From contig CAMCCC010000008.1 of assembly GCA_945873205.1 (NCBI GenBank), positions 1 to 64,000 of the forward strand: 64,000 nt of DNA, written 5' to 3'. Position 1 is the stretch's first letter, and each line of letters starts with the position of its first letter. Below the pieces are notes generated by a model. The model saw only the letters and a list, made by a program, of their open reading frames with translations. It did no database searches and had not been told where the DNA came from. The position numbers were made by a program, and so were the translations under genes. Positions 1 through 7,329 of this stretch are shown piece by piece. Origin of the DNA: an uncultured bacterium. GTDB taxonomy: Bacteria > Bacillota > Clostridia > Oscillospirales > Oscillospiraceae.

Positions 1-57
1 CACCTCATCCGCCCAGTGTGCGCACTGGGCACCTTCCCCTCCAGGGGAAGGCTTGGA
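1..57. repeat. Dispersed hairpin repeat, family A half-unit (window edge)
   Basis: This is one half-unit of the dispersed repeat seen again near 5088, 17014, 21250, 25215 and 31830. It has a conserved CACCTCATC arm, a palindromic tip (GCCCAGTGTGCGCACTGGGC), and the CCTTCCCCT/AGGGGAAGG hairpin. It lies just downstream of the minus-strand ABC transporter operon. The left part may be cut off by the window edge. Confidence 0.75.
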
Positions 58-85
58 AGAGGGGAAAGCAGCGTTTTCATAAGCA

Positions 86-883
86 TCAATTTTTCTGGAA
101 GCCACGCAGGAACTGGCGGGTGCGCTCCTCCGTGGGCTGAGCCATCACCTGGGAAGGGGGACCCTGCTCCACAATGACGCCGCCGTCAATGAACAGTACC
201 GTGTCGGACACGGCGGCGGCGAAGCTCATCTCGTGGGTGACGATGACCATGGTCATGTCCTCCTGGGCCAGCTGGCGGATCACGTTCAGCACCTCACCGG
301 TCAGCTCCGGGTCCAGAGCGGAGGTGGGCTCATCAAAAAACAGCACGTCCGGGGTCAGGGCCAGGGCACGGGCGATGGCCACCCGCTGCTGCTGTCCGCC
401 GGAGAGCTGGTGGGGGTAAAAGTCCAGCTTATCCCCCAGGCCTACCCGGCGCAGCAGCTCCACGCTCTTGTCCTGGATGGCCTGCTCCACCCCACGCCGG
501 TCCCGCCGGTATGCGGGCGTGGCTTTGGCCTGGAGCCGGGGCGCCAGAGACACGTTCTGCAGGGCCGTATACTGGGGGAACAGGTTGAAGTTCTGAAACA
601 CCAGGCCGAAGTGGAGCCGGTTCCGGCGAATCTGGGCAGGGCTCAGCTCCTGTCCGGCATCACTGTCAAACAGTACCTGGGGGCCGTCCTGGCCGTTGAT
701 GACGATTTTGCCCTGGGTGGGCATTTCCAGAAAGTTCAGGCAGCGCAGCAAGGTGGTCTTGCCGCCGCCGGAGGGGCCGATGACGGAAAGGGTCTGGCCC
801 TTTTCCAGGGAAAAGCTGATGCCCCGGAGCACCTGCAGCTGGTCAAAATTCTTATGGAGATTGGTAACCTCAAGCAAAGCCAT
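86..883 (-). CDS. Amino acid ABC transporter ATP-binding protein
   Basis: This is the cytoplasmic ATPase of a polar-amino-acid-type (GlnQ/HisP family) importer. The 265-residue length is normal for the family. Walker A GPSGGGKT is at residues 36-43, the Q-loop Gln at about 97, the signature LSGGQQQ at 160-166, Walker B LFFDEP at 181-186, and the H-loop motif THEMSF at about 216. It is the last gene of a minus-strand operon in the order binding lipoprotein, permease, ATPase, with 12 bp between it and the permease. The family and role are clear, but the transported amino acid cannot be read from the sequence. Confidence 0.95.
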   Translation of the reverse strand: MALLEVTNLHKNFDQLQVLRGISFSLEKGQTLSVIGPSGGGKTTLLRCLNFLEMPTQGKIVINGQDGPQVLFDSDAGQELSPAQIRRNRLHFGLVFQNFNLFPQYTALQNVSLAPRLQAKATPAYRRDRRGVEQAIQDKSVELLRRVGLGDKLDFYPHQLSGGQQQRVAIARALALTPDVLFFDEPTSALDPELTGEVLNVIRQLAQEDMTMVIVTHEMSFAAAVSDTVLFIDGGVIVEQGPPSQVMAQPTEERTRQFLRGFQKN

Positions 884-895
884 AGCGCCGCCTCC

Positions 896-1552
896 TTAAA
901 CCTTGAAGTAGTCCAGCTTCTTTTCCAGCCAGCCGAAGAGAATGGTCAGCAGGCCGTTGAACGCCAGATAGTAAACGCCGGTGAAGAACAGGGGCCAGAT
1001 GATGCCGGAGGATTTGATGAAGGCCTGGCCGTTCCACATCACTTCGTACACCGCAATGACACGAACCAGAGAGGTGTCCTTCACCAGGGTGATGATCTCA
1101 TTGCCCATGGGGGGCACGATGCGCTTGATGACCTGCAGCAGCGTCACCTTGAAGAAGATCTGGCTGCCGGTCATGCCCAGCACCTGGCCCGCCTCCTTCT
1201 GGCCCTTGGGGATGCTCTCAATGCCGCCGCGGAAAATCTCGGAAAAGTAGCAGGCGTAGTTGAGAATAAAGGCCGCCATGGCCGCGGCGAAGCGGCCGGA
1301 GGAGCCGGTGCCCCAGATGTTGCAGCCCAGCATACCGGGGCCGTAATACACCAGAAGCAATTGCAGCATCAGCGGGGAGCCGCGGATGATCCACACCAGG
1401 GTCTTTACCACGCCCTTGAGAGGCTTGAAGCTGCTCATGGAGCCAAAGGATATGATCAGGCCCAGGGGAATGGCCCCCAGCAGAGTCAGGAGAAAAATCT
1501 CCAGGGATTTGAAAAAGCCCTCGTTCAGGCTCATGATTACGGTCTGGAACAT
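896..1552 (-). CDS. Amino acid ABC transporter permease
   Basis: This is a HisM/GlnP-type inner-membrane permease of about 218 residues with several hydrophobic helices. It carries the family EAA-type loop around the segment SIPKGQKEAGQVLGM, which contacts the ATPase. I chose the ATG at 1552 because GAGG lies 8 nt upstream; a longer reading frame to 1591 has no ribosome site. It sits between the binding lipoprotein and the ATPase gene. With only one permease gene, the transporter is presumably a permease homodimer. Confidence 0.93.
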   Translation of the reverse strand: MFQTVIMSLNEGFFKSLEIFLLTLLGAIPLGLIISFGSMSSFKPLKGVVKTLVWIIRGSPLMLQLLLVYYGPGMLGCNIWGTGSSGRFAAAMAAFILNYACYFSEIFRGGIESIPKGQKEAGQVLGMTGSQIFFKVTLLQVIKRIVPPMGNEIITLVKDTSLVRVIAVYEVMWNGQAFIKSSGIIWPLFFTGVYYLAFNGLLTILFGWLEKKLDYFKV

Positions 1553-1591
1553 GGCAAACCTCACAATTGTTTTTCTATAATAACAGTTCAC

Positions 1592-1621
1592 AAGCAGAGG
1601 AGACGTCTGCCTCCTCTGCTT
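1592..1621. terminator. Intercistronic hairpin after the solute-binding protein
   Basis: An 11-bp perfect stem (AAGCAGAGGAG with its complement) with an 8-nt loop lies between the binding-protein stop and the permease start. On the minus strand no U-run follows it. It is therefore better read as an mRNA-stabilising or partial-termination hairpin that lets the binding protein be made in excess, a common arrangement in such operons. That role is inference. Confidence 0.6.
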
Positions 1622-1660
1622 ATCGATTTAGCACGCTATTTGATTATACATTATCTGCGC

Positions 1661-2482
1661 TTATTCTGCAACAATGGATTCCTGCACGCCGTAGACGGTG
1701 GCAATGTCTTTGACGGTGCCGGCGGCAAAGGCGTCAGCATAGAAGGCGTTGAAGGCATCCACCAGGTCGCTGCCGCTGCGGAAGCCGACGCCGTACTTCT
1801 CCTCGGTGAGGGAGACGGTGTAGGTCAGCTGCTCGTAGCTGGTGCCTTCGCCGATCATGGCGCCGGCCATCAGCAGGTCGATAACGCAGGCATCGGCGGT
1901 GCCGGCGGCCACGTTCATCAGGGCGTCAGCCTGGGTGGAGACGGCGGTGTAGTCCAGGCCCAGCTCCTGCACGGCGGCTTCACCGGCGGAGCCGGCTTCA
2001 ACCGCAAAGGCCAGAGAGGAGAGGCTGTCCACAGTCTGGTACTGGTCGGCTACGTCGGCCTTGACCACCACTACCTGGGCGTTGTTGCAGTAGGGCTTGG
2101 AGCAGCCCATGCTGTTGAGAACCTCATCGGTGAGGGTCATGCCGTTCCAGACGGCGTCAATGCTCTTGGAGTTCAGCTCCAGGATCTTGTTGTCCCAGTC
2201 GATCTCGATGAATTCCACGGCTACACCCAGAGACTCGGCAAAGGCCCGGGCCATGTCAGCGTCAAAGCCGATCCACTCGCCGGCGTCATTCTTGAAGTCC
2301 ATGGGGGCAAAATCGGTGATGCCGACGATCAGCGTGCCCTTGTCCTGCACATAGGCCAGGTCACTTTCGGCGGCAGGGGCTTCGGCGGGGGCCTGGGTGG
2401 CGGCAGGGGCCTGGGAACCGCCGCAGGCACACAGGGCCAGCACCATGGCAAGGGTGAGTATTACAGCAAGAAGCTTTTTCAT
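1661..2482 (-). CDS. Amino acid ABC transporter substrate-binding lipoprotein
   Basis: This is a family 3 (SBP_bac_3) periplasmic-type binding protein, here anchored outside the membrane as a lipoprotein. The precursor is 273 residues. It has a Lys-Lys start, a hydrophobic core, and a lipobox ending at Cys20 (ALCAC), followed by an Ala/Pro/Gln-rich linker to about residue 42. The mature domain contains the typical stretch GTLIVGITDFAPMDF and the GFDADMARAFAESLG segment. I chose the ATG at 2482, with GGAGG 8 nt upstream, over an in-frame upstream extension. It is first in the importer operon. The ligand is unknown. Confidence 0.94.
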   Translation of the reverse strand: MKKLLAVILTLAMVLALCACGGSQAPAATQAPAEAPAAESDLAYVQDKGTLIVGITDFAPMDFKNDAGEWIGFDADMARAFAESLGVAVEFIEIDWDNKILELNSKSIDAVWNGMTLTDEVLNSMGCSKPYCNNAQVVVVKADVADQYQTVDSLSSLAFAVEAGSAGEAAVQELGLDYTAVSTQADALMNVAAGTADACVIDLLMAGAMIGEGTSYEQLTYTVSLTEEKYGVGFRSGSDLVDAFNAFYADAFAAGTVKDIATVYGVQESIVAE

Positions 2483-2520
2483 TTTGTTGTCCTCCATACG
2501 GAATTTTTCAGTACGGTAGT

Positions 2521-2548
2521 ATAATAACACATTAGTGAAATAAAGCAA
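2521..2548 (-). promoter_or_regulatory. Predicted sigma-A promoter of the amino acid importer operon
   Basis: On the minus strand TTGCTT (2548-2543) and TATTAT (2526-2521) are separated by 16 bp, about 40 bp upstream of the start codon. The surroundings are AT-rich compared with the coding regions. Confidence 0.55.
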
Positions 2549-2616
2549 GAACTTTTTTCAATGACGCTGTGCGATTTTTGCACAGCAAAGAAAGATTGAG
2601 AAAAATAAAATAATGC

Positions 2617-2660
2617 TTTAATTCCCAGCAAACTTATGGTATATTAAAGCAGTAGGAAAT
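2617..2660 (+). promoter_or_regulatory. Promoter and candidate Rrf2 operator before the regulator gene
   Basis: TTTAAT (2617-2622) and TATATT (2640-2645) are spaced 17 bp. The segment carries AATTCCCAG (2620-2628) and TAGGAAAT (2653-2660), half-sites that recur upstream of the cysteine desulfurase. Rrf2-family regulators such as CymR bind inverted ATTCC/GGAAT-type sites, so autoregulation is likely but not shown. Confidence 0.55.
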
Positions 2661-2752
2661 GAAAACTAAATTCCGGCGTCTGATTGCTGCGCCGCGGCGG
2701 GGGAAGAACCCCGGTCCGGCAGCACAAAACATAGAAGAAGGAGGCGAAGCGC

Positions 2753-3184
2753 ATGAATATAACCAGCAAAGGGCGCTACGCACTGCGGGTCATGCTGGAC
2801 CTGGCCCAGCACCGGGAGGAAGGGTTTATCTCCCTCAAGACCATCGCCGACCGGCAGGGCTACTCCATGAAGTACCTGGAGATGATTGTGGGCAGCCTGA
2901 AGCGGGAGGGCTTGGTGGCCAGTACCCGGGGCAAGGAGGGCGGATACCGGCTGGTCCGGGACCCGGAGGACTACACCATCGGGGAAATCCTCCGCTGCAT
3001 TGAGGATAATCTGGCCCCGGTGGCCTGCATCAAGGCCGGCGACATTTGCTGCGAGCACGCCGGCGAGTGCATGACCGTGCCCATGTGGAAGGAGCTGGAC
3101 GACATCACCAACGCCTATCTGGACGGGGTGAGCCTGCAGGATCTGCTCACGGGCGAAAAGTGGAAAAAGCCCATTGACAAATAA
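2753..3184 (+). CDS. Rrf2 family transcriptional regulator (IscR-like)
   Basis: This is a 143-residue winged-helix regulator of the Rrf2/IscR family that likely controls the Fe-S assembly genes downstream. The N-terminus MNITSKGRYALRVMLDLA and the winged-helix segment with GGYRL are typical. The region around residues 91-105 has Cys residues (ACIKAGDICCEHAGEC) spaced like the Fe-S ligand cysteines of IscR, so it may sense cluster status. The ribosome site GAAGGAGGCG precedes the ATG. The desulfurase promoter overlaps the end of this gene. Confidence 0.92.
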   Translation: MNITSKGRYALRVMLDLAQHREEGFISLKTIADRQGYSMKYLEMIVGSLKREGLVASTRGKEGGYRLVRDPEDYTIGEILRCIEDNLAPVACIKAGDICCEHAGECMTVPMWKELDDITNAYLDGVSLQDLLTGEKWKKPIDK

Positions 3185-3223
3185 ACGCACTGTGATATAA
3201 TTCCCAGTAGAATAATAGGAAAT
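3174..3223 (+). promoter_or_regulatory. Promoter and candidate Rrf2 operator of the cysteine desulfurase operon
   Basis: TTGACA (3174-3179) and TATAAT (3196-3201) are spaced 16 bp and overlap the end of the regulator gene. Immediately after, AATTCCCAG (3199-3207) and AGGAAAT (3217-3223) form an imperfect inverted repeat over the probable transcription start. The same half-sites occur upstream of the regulator gene. Repression by the Rrf2 protein is inferred. Confidence 0.65.
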
Positions 3224-3235
3224 GGAGACAGAACC

Positions 3236-4426
3236 ATGTTTGTATATGCTGATAACGCAGCCACCACCAGCGTCAGCAAGACCGCGCTGGATGCCATGCT
3301 GCCCTACCTGACCGAGTATTACGGCAACCCCTCCAGCCTTTACGCCTTCGCACAGAAGGCCACCGAGGCGGTGACAGAGGCGCGGGCCACCGTGGCCGCC
3401 TGCCTGGGCGCCGCCAGCCCCCGGGAGATCTACTTTACCTCCGGCGGCAGCGAGGCCGACAACCAGGCCATTATGTCCGCCGCACGCCTGGGCGCGCGCA
3501 AGGGCAAAAAGCACCTGATTTCCACCAAGTTTGAGCATCACGCGGTGCTGCACACCCTCAAGCGCCTGGAGAAGGAGGGCTATGAGGTGACCCTGCTGGA
3601 CGTGCATGAGGACGGCGTGGTGCGGCTGGAAGATGTGGCCGCGGCCATCCGGGAGGACACCTGCCTGGTGACCATCATGTTCGCCAACAACGAGATCGGC
3701 ACCGTGCAGCCCATTGCAGAGATCGGCGCCCTGTGCCGGGAGAAGGGCATCCCCTTCCACACCGACGCGGTGCAGGCAGCGGGCCACATGCCCATCGATG
3801 TGGAGAAGATGAACATCGATATGCTGTCCATCTCCGGGCACAAGTTCCATGCCCCCAAGGGCGTGGGCGCCCTGTACTGCCGGAAGAACATCCCTCTGTT
3901 CAACCTGATCGAGGGCGGCGGCCAGGAGCGGGGCAAGCGGGCCGGTACCGAGAACGTGGCCGGGATCGTGGCCATGGCGGCGGCGCTGAAGGAATCGGTG
4001 GACAATATGGAAGAGGACAGCAAGAAGATGATCGCCATGCGGGATAAGCTGTTTGCCGAGCTTTCCAAGATCCCCCACAGCAAGATCAACGGCAGTCTGG
4101 AGCACCATGTGCCCGGCACGGTGAATATGTGCTTTGAGGGCATCGAAGGGGAGAGCCTGCTGCTGATGCTGGACGCCAATGGCATCTGCGCCTCCTCCGG
4201 CAGCGCCTGCACCTCCGGCTCCCTGGACCCCAGCCATGTGCTGCTGTCTTTGGGTCTGCCCCATGAGGTGGCCCACGGCTCCCTGCGCCTGTCCATCGGC
4301 GAGTACAACACCATGGAGGAGATCGACCATATCTGCCAGGTGGTGCCCCAGGTGGTGGACTATCTGCGGAACATGTCCCCGGTGTGGGATGAACTGGAGA
4401 AGGGCCAGCGGCCCCATCTGATCTGA
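3236..4426 (+). CDS. nifS: Cysteine desulfurase (NifS/IscS type)
   Basis: This PLP enzyme takes sulfur from L-cysteine as an enzyme-bound persulfide for Fe-S cluster assembly. It is 396 residues, of normal length. The PLP-binding lysine is in [10 protein letters not shown] (Lys203) and the catalytic cysteine is in the loop [10 protein letters not shown] (Cys325). The N-terminus [11 protein letters not shown] is typical of class V aminotransferase folds. The IscU scaffold gene follows 35 bp downstream, so the two act as donor and scaffold. NifS/IscS-type naming is by similarity; the exact subgroup is not certain. Confidence 0.96.
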   Translation: MFVYADNAATTSVSKTALDAMLPYLTEYYGNPSSLYAFAQKATEAVTEARATVAACLGAASPREIYFTSGGSEADNQAIMSAARLGARKGKKHLISTKFEHHAVLHTLKRLEKEGYEVTLLDVHEDGVVRLEDVAAAIREDTCLVTIMFANNEIGTVQPIAEIGALCREKGIPFHTDAVQAAGHMPIDVEKMNIDMLSISGHKFHAPKGVGALYCRKNIPLFNLIEGGGQERGKRAGTENVAGIVAMAAALKESVDNMEEDSKKMIAMRDKLFAELSKIPHSKINGSLEHHVPGTVNMCFEGIEGESLLLMLDANGICASSGSACTSGSLDPSHVLLSLGLPHEVAHGSLRLSIGEYNTMEEIDHICQVVPQVVDYLRNMSPVWDELEKGQRPHLI

Positions 4427-4461
4427 TAAAACAGTAGACTTATATATTGGAGGAAATCATT

Positions 4462-4890
4462 ATGGCACTTTACAGCGACAAGGTCATGGACCATTTTCAG
4501 AACCCCCGGAACGTGGGCAAGATCGACGACGCCGACGGCATCGGCGAAGTGGGCAACGCCAAGTGCGGCGACATCATGCGGATGTATATCAAAGTGAAGG
4601 ACGGCATCATCACCGACTGCAAGTTCAACACCTTCGGCTGCGGCAGCGCCATCGCCACCAGCTCCATGGCCACGGAGCTGATCAAGGGCAAGAGCGTGGA
4701 GGACGCGCTGAAGCTGTCCAACCAGGCGGTGGTGGAGGCCCTGGACGGGCTGCCCGCCCATAAAATCCACTGCTCCGTGCTGGCGGAGGAGGCTGTCCGC
4801 GCCGCCGTCAAGGACTATTACGACAAAAACGGCATCGCCTACAACGCGGAGGAGTTTCAGATTCACGACTGCGAGCATTGCAGCGAGTGA
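4462..4890 (+). CDS. Fe-S cluster assembly scaffold IscU/NifU N-terminal type
   Basis: This is a 142-residue scaffold on which Fe-S clusters are assembled with sulfur from the upstream desulfurase. The three ligand cysteines are visible: Cys35 in NAKCGD, Cys60 in FGCGSAIA, and Cys104 in KIHCSVLAEEA. I chose the ATG at 4462 with GGAGG 8 nt upstream; a TTG at 4447 lies inside that ribosome site. The C-terminus carries two further Cys (DCEHCSE). A strong terminator follows at once. Confidence 0.95.
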   Translation: MALYSDKVMDHFQNPRNVGKIDDADGIGEVGNAKCGDIMRMYIKVKDGIITDCKFNTFGCGSAIATSSMATELIKGKSVEDALKLSNQAVVEALDGLPAHKIHCSVLAEEAVRAAVKDYYDKNGIAYNAEEFQIHDCEHCSE

Positions 4891-4911
4891 GGGCAAGGCC
4901 CTGTAAACAAA

Positions 4912-4947
4912 CCCCCGGAACACGATTTCCCGTGTTCCGGGGGTTTT
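4912..4947 (+). terminator. Intrinsic terminator of the Fe-S operon
   Basis: A 13-bp GC-rich stem (CCCCCGGAACACG with its complement) with a 6-nt loop is followed by TTTT, 21 bp after the scaffold stop codon. Confidence 0.9.
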
Positions 4948-4981
4948 GCTGTATGGGGAAGGGGAAACAATAGCGCTGCTG

Positions 4982-5175
4982 TAGGGGCGTGCATCGCACG
5001 TCCACGATGTTACGGCATGCAGAACAGGCGGACGGCCCTCTCAGCCCAGTGTGCGCACTGGGCAGCTCCCCCAGAGGGGGAGCCAAGCCACCTCATCCGC
5101 CCAGTGTGCGCACTGGGCACCTTCCCCTCAAGGGGAAGGCTTTGGGGTGGGGAGCCAAGGGGGGAAGGCTTTGGG
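4982..5175. repeat. Dispersed repeat cluster between Fe-S operon and GntR operon
   Basis: The stretch holds three repeat pieces. The first, at 4982-5039 (GTAGGGGCGTGCAT, then ACAGGCGG), recurs near 14155. Second is a variant hairpin unit with CAGCTCCCCCAGAGGGGGAG at 5040-5087. Third is a family A half-unit at 5088-5144, followed by a short tandem of GGGGAAGGCTTTGGGGTGGG. No reading frame here looks like a gene. Confidence 0.7.
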
Positions 5176-5217
5176 GTGGGGCGCCCGTGATTTTTTGAAA
5201 AAATTTTGTCAGGGCTA

Positions 5218-5270
5218 TTGACAAAGACAGAGAAGCGTGTTATTGTACTAATCACTTAATACAATAACAC
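5218..5270 (+). promoter_or_regulatory. Promoter and perfect inverted-repeat operator of the GntR-ABC operon
   Basis: TTGACA (5218-5223) and TATTGT (5241-5246) are spaced 17 bp. A perfect 11-bp inverted repeat, GTGTTATTGTA (5237-5247) and TACAATAACAC (5260-5270), covers the -10 box and the transcription start. This placement is ideal for repression by the GntR-type protein encoded directly downstream. Binding is inferred. Confidence 0.8.
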
Positions 5271-5284
5271 AGAGGAGGAATGAC

Positions 5285-5656
5285 ATGGACTGGAGCTTCA
5301 ACAACGATATGCCCATTTACACCCAGCTTGTGGATAAGATCAAGCTGAGCATCGTATCCGGGCAGCTGCCGCCCGGGGAAAAGCTGAGCACGGTGCGGGA
5401 TCTGGCGGCAGAGGCAAAGGTGAATCCCAACACCATGCAGCGGGCGTTCCAGGAGCTGGAGCGGGCGGGGCTGGTGTTTTCCCAGCGCAGCAGCGGGAGA
5501 TATGTGACGGAGGATGTGGAGATTATTATGGAAGCGAAAAAAGCCATGGCCCGGCAATATGTGCAGAGCTTTATGAAGAGTATGGAGCAGCTGGGCTACA
5601 CAGGGGAAGAGATTCTTCACCTGCTGGAAGAAGGAGAAGAGGAGGAGAAACAATGA
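5285..5656 (+). CDS. GntR family transcriptional regulator (YtrA type)
   Basis: This is a 123-residue regulator with an N-terminal GntR winged helix (about residues 8-75; NMPIYTQLVDKIKLSIVSG and VNPNTMQRAFQELE) and only a short helical C-terminal tail. That short form is typical of the YtrA subfamily, which controls adjacent ABC transporters. It lies directly after a perfect inverted-repeat operator and overlaps the ATPase gene start by 4 bp (ATGA). It probably represses its own operon until an unknown signal arrives, such as cell-envelope stress in characterised YtrA systems. Confidence 0.93.
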   Translation: MDWSFNNDMPIYTQLVDKIKLSIVSGQLPPGEKLSTVRDLAAEAKVNPNTMQRAFQELERAGLVFSQRSSGRYVTEDVEIIMEAKKAMARQYVQSFMKSMEQLGYTGEEILHLLEEGEEEEKQ

Positions 5657-6351
5657 CGGCAACTTTTGAATGTAGGGGACTGAGCAAGCGCTTCGGCGCC
5701 ACCCAGGCTCTGGAGGGCGTGAACATCAGCATTGCCCCGGGCCGTGTGGTGGGTCTGCTGGGCCCCAACGGCAGCGGCAAGACCACGCTGATCAAGCTGG
5801 CCAACGGGCTGCTGAGCCCCAGTGAGGGGGAAATCCTGATCTGCGGCAGCCGCCCCGGCCCGGAGACCAAGGCAGTGGTCAGCTATCTGCCGGATAAGCC
5901 CTGTATGCCCCAATGGATGAACGCGGTGCAGCTGATGGACTTTTTCCAGGACTTCTACGCCGATTTTGACCGGCAGCGGGCCGAGGAGATGCTGGCCCGG
6001 CTGGGTCTGGATCAGAAGCAGAAGCTGAGCCAGATGTCCAAGGGCACCAAGGAAAAGGTGCAGCTGATCATGGTGATGAGCCGGAAGGCAAAGCTCTACC
6101 TGTTGGATGAGCCCATCGGCGGGGTGGACCCGGCCACCCGGGACTACATCCTGGACACCATCATCCGCAACTATGACCCGGAGGCGGTGGTGCTCATCTC
6201 CACCCATCTGATCAGCGATGTGGAAAAGGTGCTGGACGAGGTGCTGTTTATCAATCAGGGCAAGGTAACGCTGCAGGCCTCGGTGGACGATATCCGGCAG
6301 CAGTATGGCATGAGTGTGGACGAATATTTCAGGGAGGTGTTCAAATGCTAG
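5653..6351 (+). CDS. ABC transporter ATP-binding protein (exporter type)
   Basis: This is a 232-residue ATPase with Walker A GPNGSGKTT at about residues 36-44, Walker B LYLLDEP, the D-loop region GGVDPATRD, and the H-loop ISTHL. The signature is degenerate (MSKGTKEKVQL instead of LSGGQ), as often seen in YtrB/BcrA-like ATPases. It overlaps both neighbours by 4 and 7 bp, so translation is coupled. It works with the following membrane protein. The substrate is unknown. Confidence 0.9.
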   Translation: MTATFECRGLSKRFGATQALEGVNISIAPGRVVGLLGPNGSGKTTLIKLANGLLSPSEGEILICGSRPGPETKAVVSYLPDKPCMPQWMNAVQLMDFFQDFYADFDRQRAEEMLARLGLDQKQKLSQMSKGTKEKVQLIMVMSRKAKLYLLDEPIGGVDPATRDYILDTIIRNYDPEAVVLISTHLISDVEKVLDEVLFINQGKVTLQASVDDIRQQYGMSVDEYFREVFKC

Positions 6352-7181
6352 GGAAACTCATTAAGCATGAGCTGCGGGGCAGCGGAAGAACCATGCTGCC
6401 TTTTATTCTGGTGAGCCTGTTCCTGTCGGTGATGGCCGGGCTCTCCATGCGGGCCATGGAGCACCAGCAGGAGTACAGCTGGTTCAACATTCTGTTCGGC
6501 ATTGTGATCTTCCTGTTTGTGGCGGGACTGATGGCGGTTTGCATCATGTCCGTGGTGGTGGTGATCAACCGCTTCCGGCAGAACCTGCTGGGGGACGAGG
6601 GCTATCTGATGTTCACCCTGCCAGTGAGCGTGGATCAGCACATCTGGGCAAAGCTGATTGTCTCTGCCATCTGGTTTCTGGCTACTGCCCTGACCTGCAT
6701 GCTGGCGGTGGTGCTGGTGCTGCTGTGCAACGTGCGGACCTTTGACGTGAACTGGTCTGAGGTGGGCTATGTGATGGGCGAGCTGGGGCGCATGATAAGG
6801 GAATTCGGCGTCCTGCATATTGTGGGCTACTGCCTGGAGCTGCTGGTGATGTTCTTCGCGGGCGTCTGCGTCTCCTGTCTGCTCTTCTACTGCGCCATGG
6901 CCATCGGCTACAGCTTTGCCAACCGGAAGGTGCTGCTGTCCATCCTGGCCTGCTTCGGGCTGGACATCTTTTTCACTACGCTTCAGTCCGCACTGATTGC
7001 GGCGCTCAACGCCATGCCCGGTGTGGAGCGGTTCCTGGACAACCTGGACCTGAGCCGAGTAGGCACCGCCGGCAGCGTGCACATTGTGATGCTGTGCTGG
7101 ATTCTGTATCTGGCGGTCTATGCCGCGGTGCTGTACATCCCCACCAGGCTGCTGCTGAAGAAAAAGCTGAATCTGCCCTGA
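6345..7181 (+). CDS. ABC-2 type transporter permease subunit
   Basis: This is a 278-residue membrane protein with about six hydrophobic segments, beginning with the short cytoplasmic stretch MLGKLIKHELRGSGR that is typical of ABC-2 permeases. A loop GDEGYLMFTLPVSVDQHIWAKL after the second helix is characteristic of this exporter group. The gene is the membrane partner of the ATPase and overlaps it by 7 bp. No substrate can be assigned. Confidence 0.85.
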   Translation: MLGKLIKHELRGSGRTMLPFILVSLFLSVMAGLSMRAMEHQQEYSWFNILFGIVIFLFVAGLMAVCIMSVVVVINRFRQNLLGDEGYLMFTLPVSVDQHIWAKLIVSAIWFLATALTCMLAVVLVLLCNVRTFDVNWSEVGYVMGELGRMIREFGVLHIVGYCLELLVMFFAGVCVSCLLFYCAMAIGYSFANRKVLLSILACFGLDIFFTTLQSALIAALNAMPGVERFLDNLDLSRVGTAGSVHIVMLCWILYLAVYAAVLYIPTRLLLKKKLNLP

Positions 7182-7202
7182 GAAACATACTATATATATT
7201 GG

Positions 7203-7232
7203 AAAACAGGCGCCCTGCGGGGCGCCTGTTTT
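7203..7232 (+). terminator. Intrinsic terminator of the GntR-ABC operon
   Basis: The stem AAAACAGGCGCCC with its complement and a 4-nt loop ends in TTTT, 21 bp after the permease stop. The stem is A/T-flanked, so it can act on both strands. Confidence 0.88.
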
Positions 7233-7271
7233 GAGGTAAGAGGGAAGGGCGAAGAGTGAAGAAGTATTTTG

Positions 7272-7324
7272 CCACCTCATCAGTCGGCTGCGCCGACAGC
7301 TTCCCCTCAAGGGGAAGCCTTTGC
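7272..7324. repeat. Dispersed hairpin repeat, family A half-unit
   Basis: CCACCTCATC, then the tip CAGTCGGCTGCGCCGACAGC, then CTTCCCCTCAAGGGGAAG. The arms match the other family A copies, but the tip is a different palindrome. It lies between convergent genes. Confidence 0.75.
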
Positions 7325-7329
7325 GCGGG

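Noticed and set aside
233-2524. A 763-codon open frame on the plus strand opposite the amino acid transporter genes
   Set aside because: It is antisense to three well-supported transporter genes, has low-complexity Gly/Gln/His-rich product typical of a GC-rich complementary frame, and no ribosome site.
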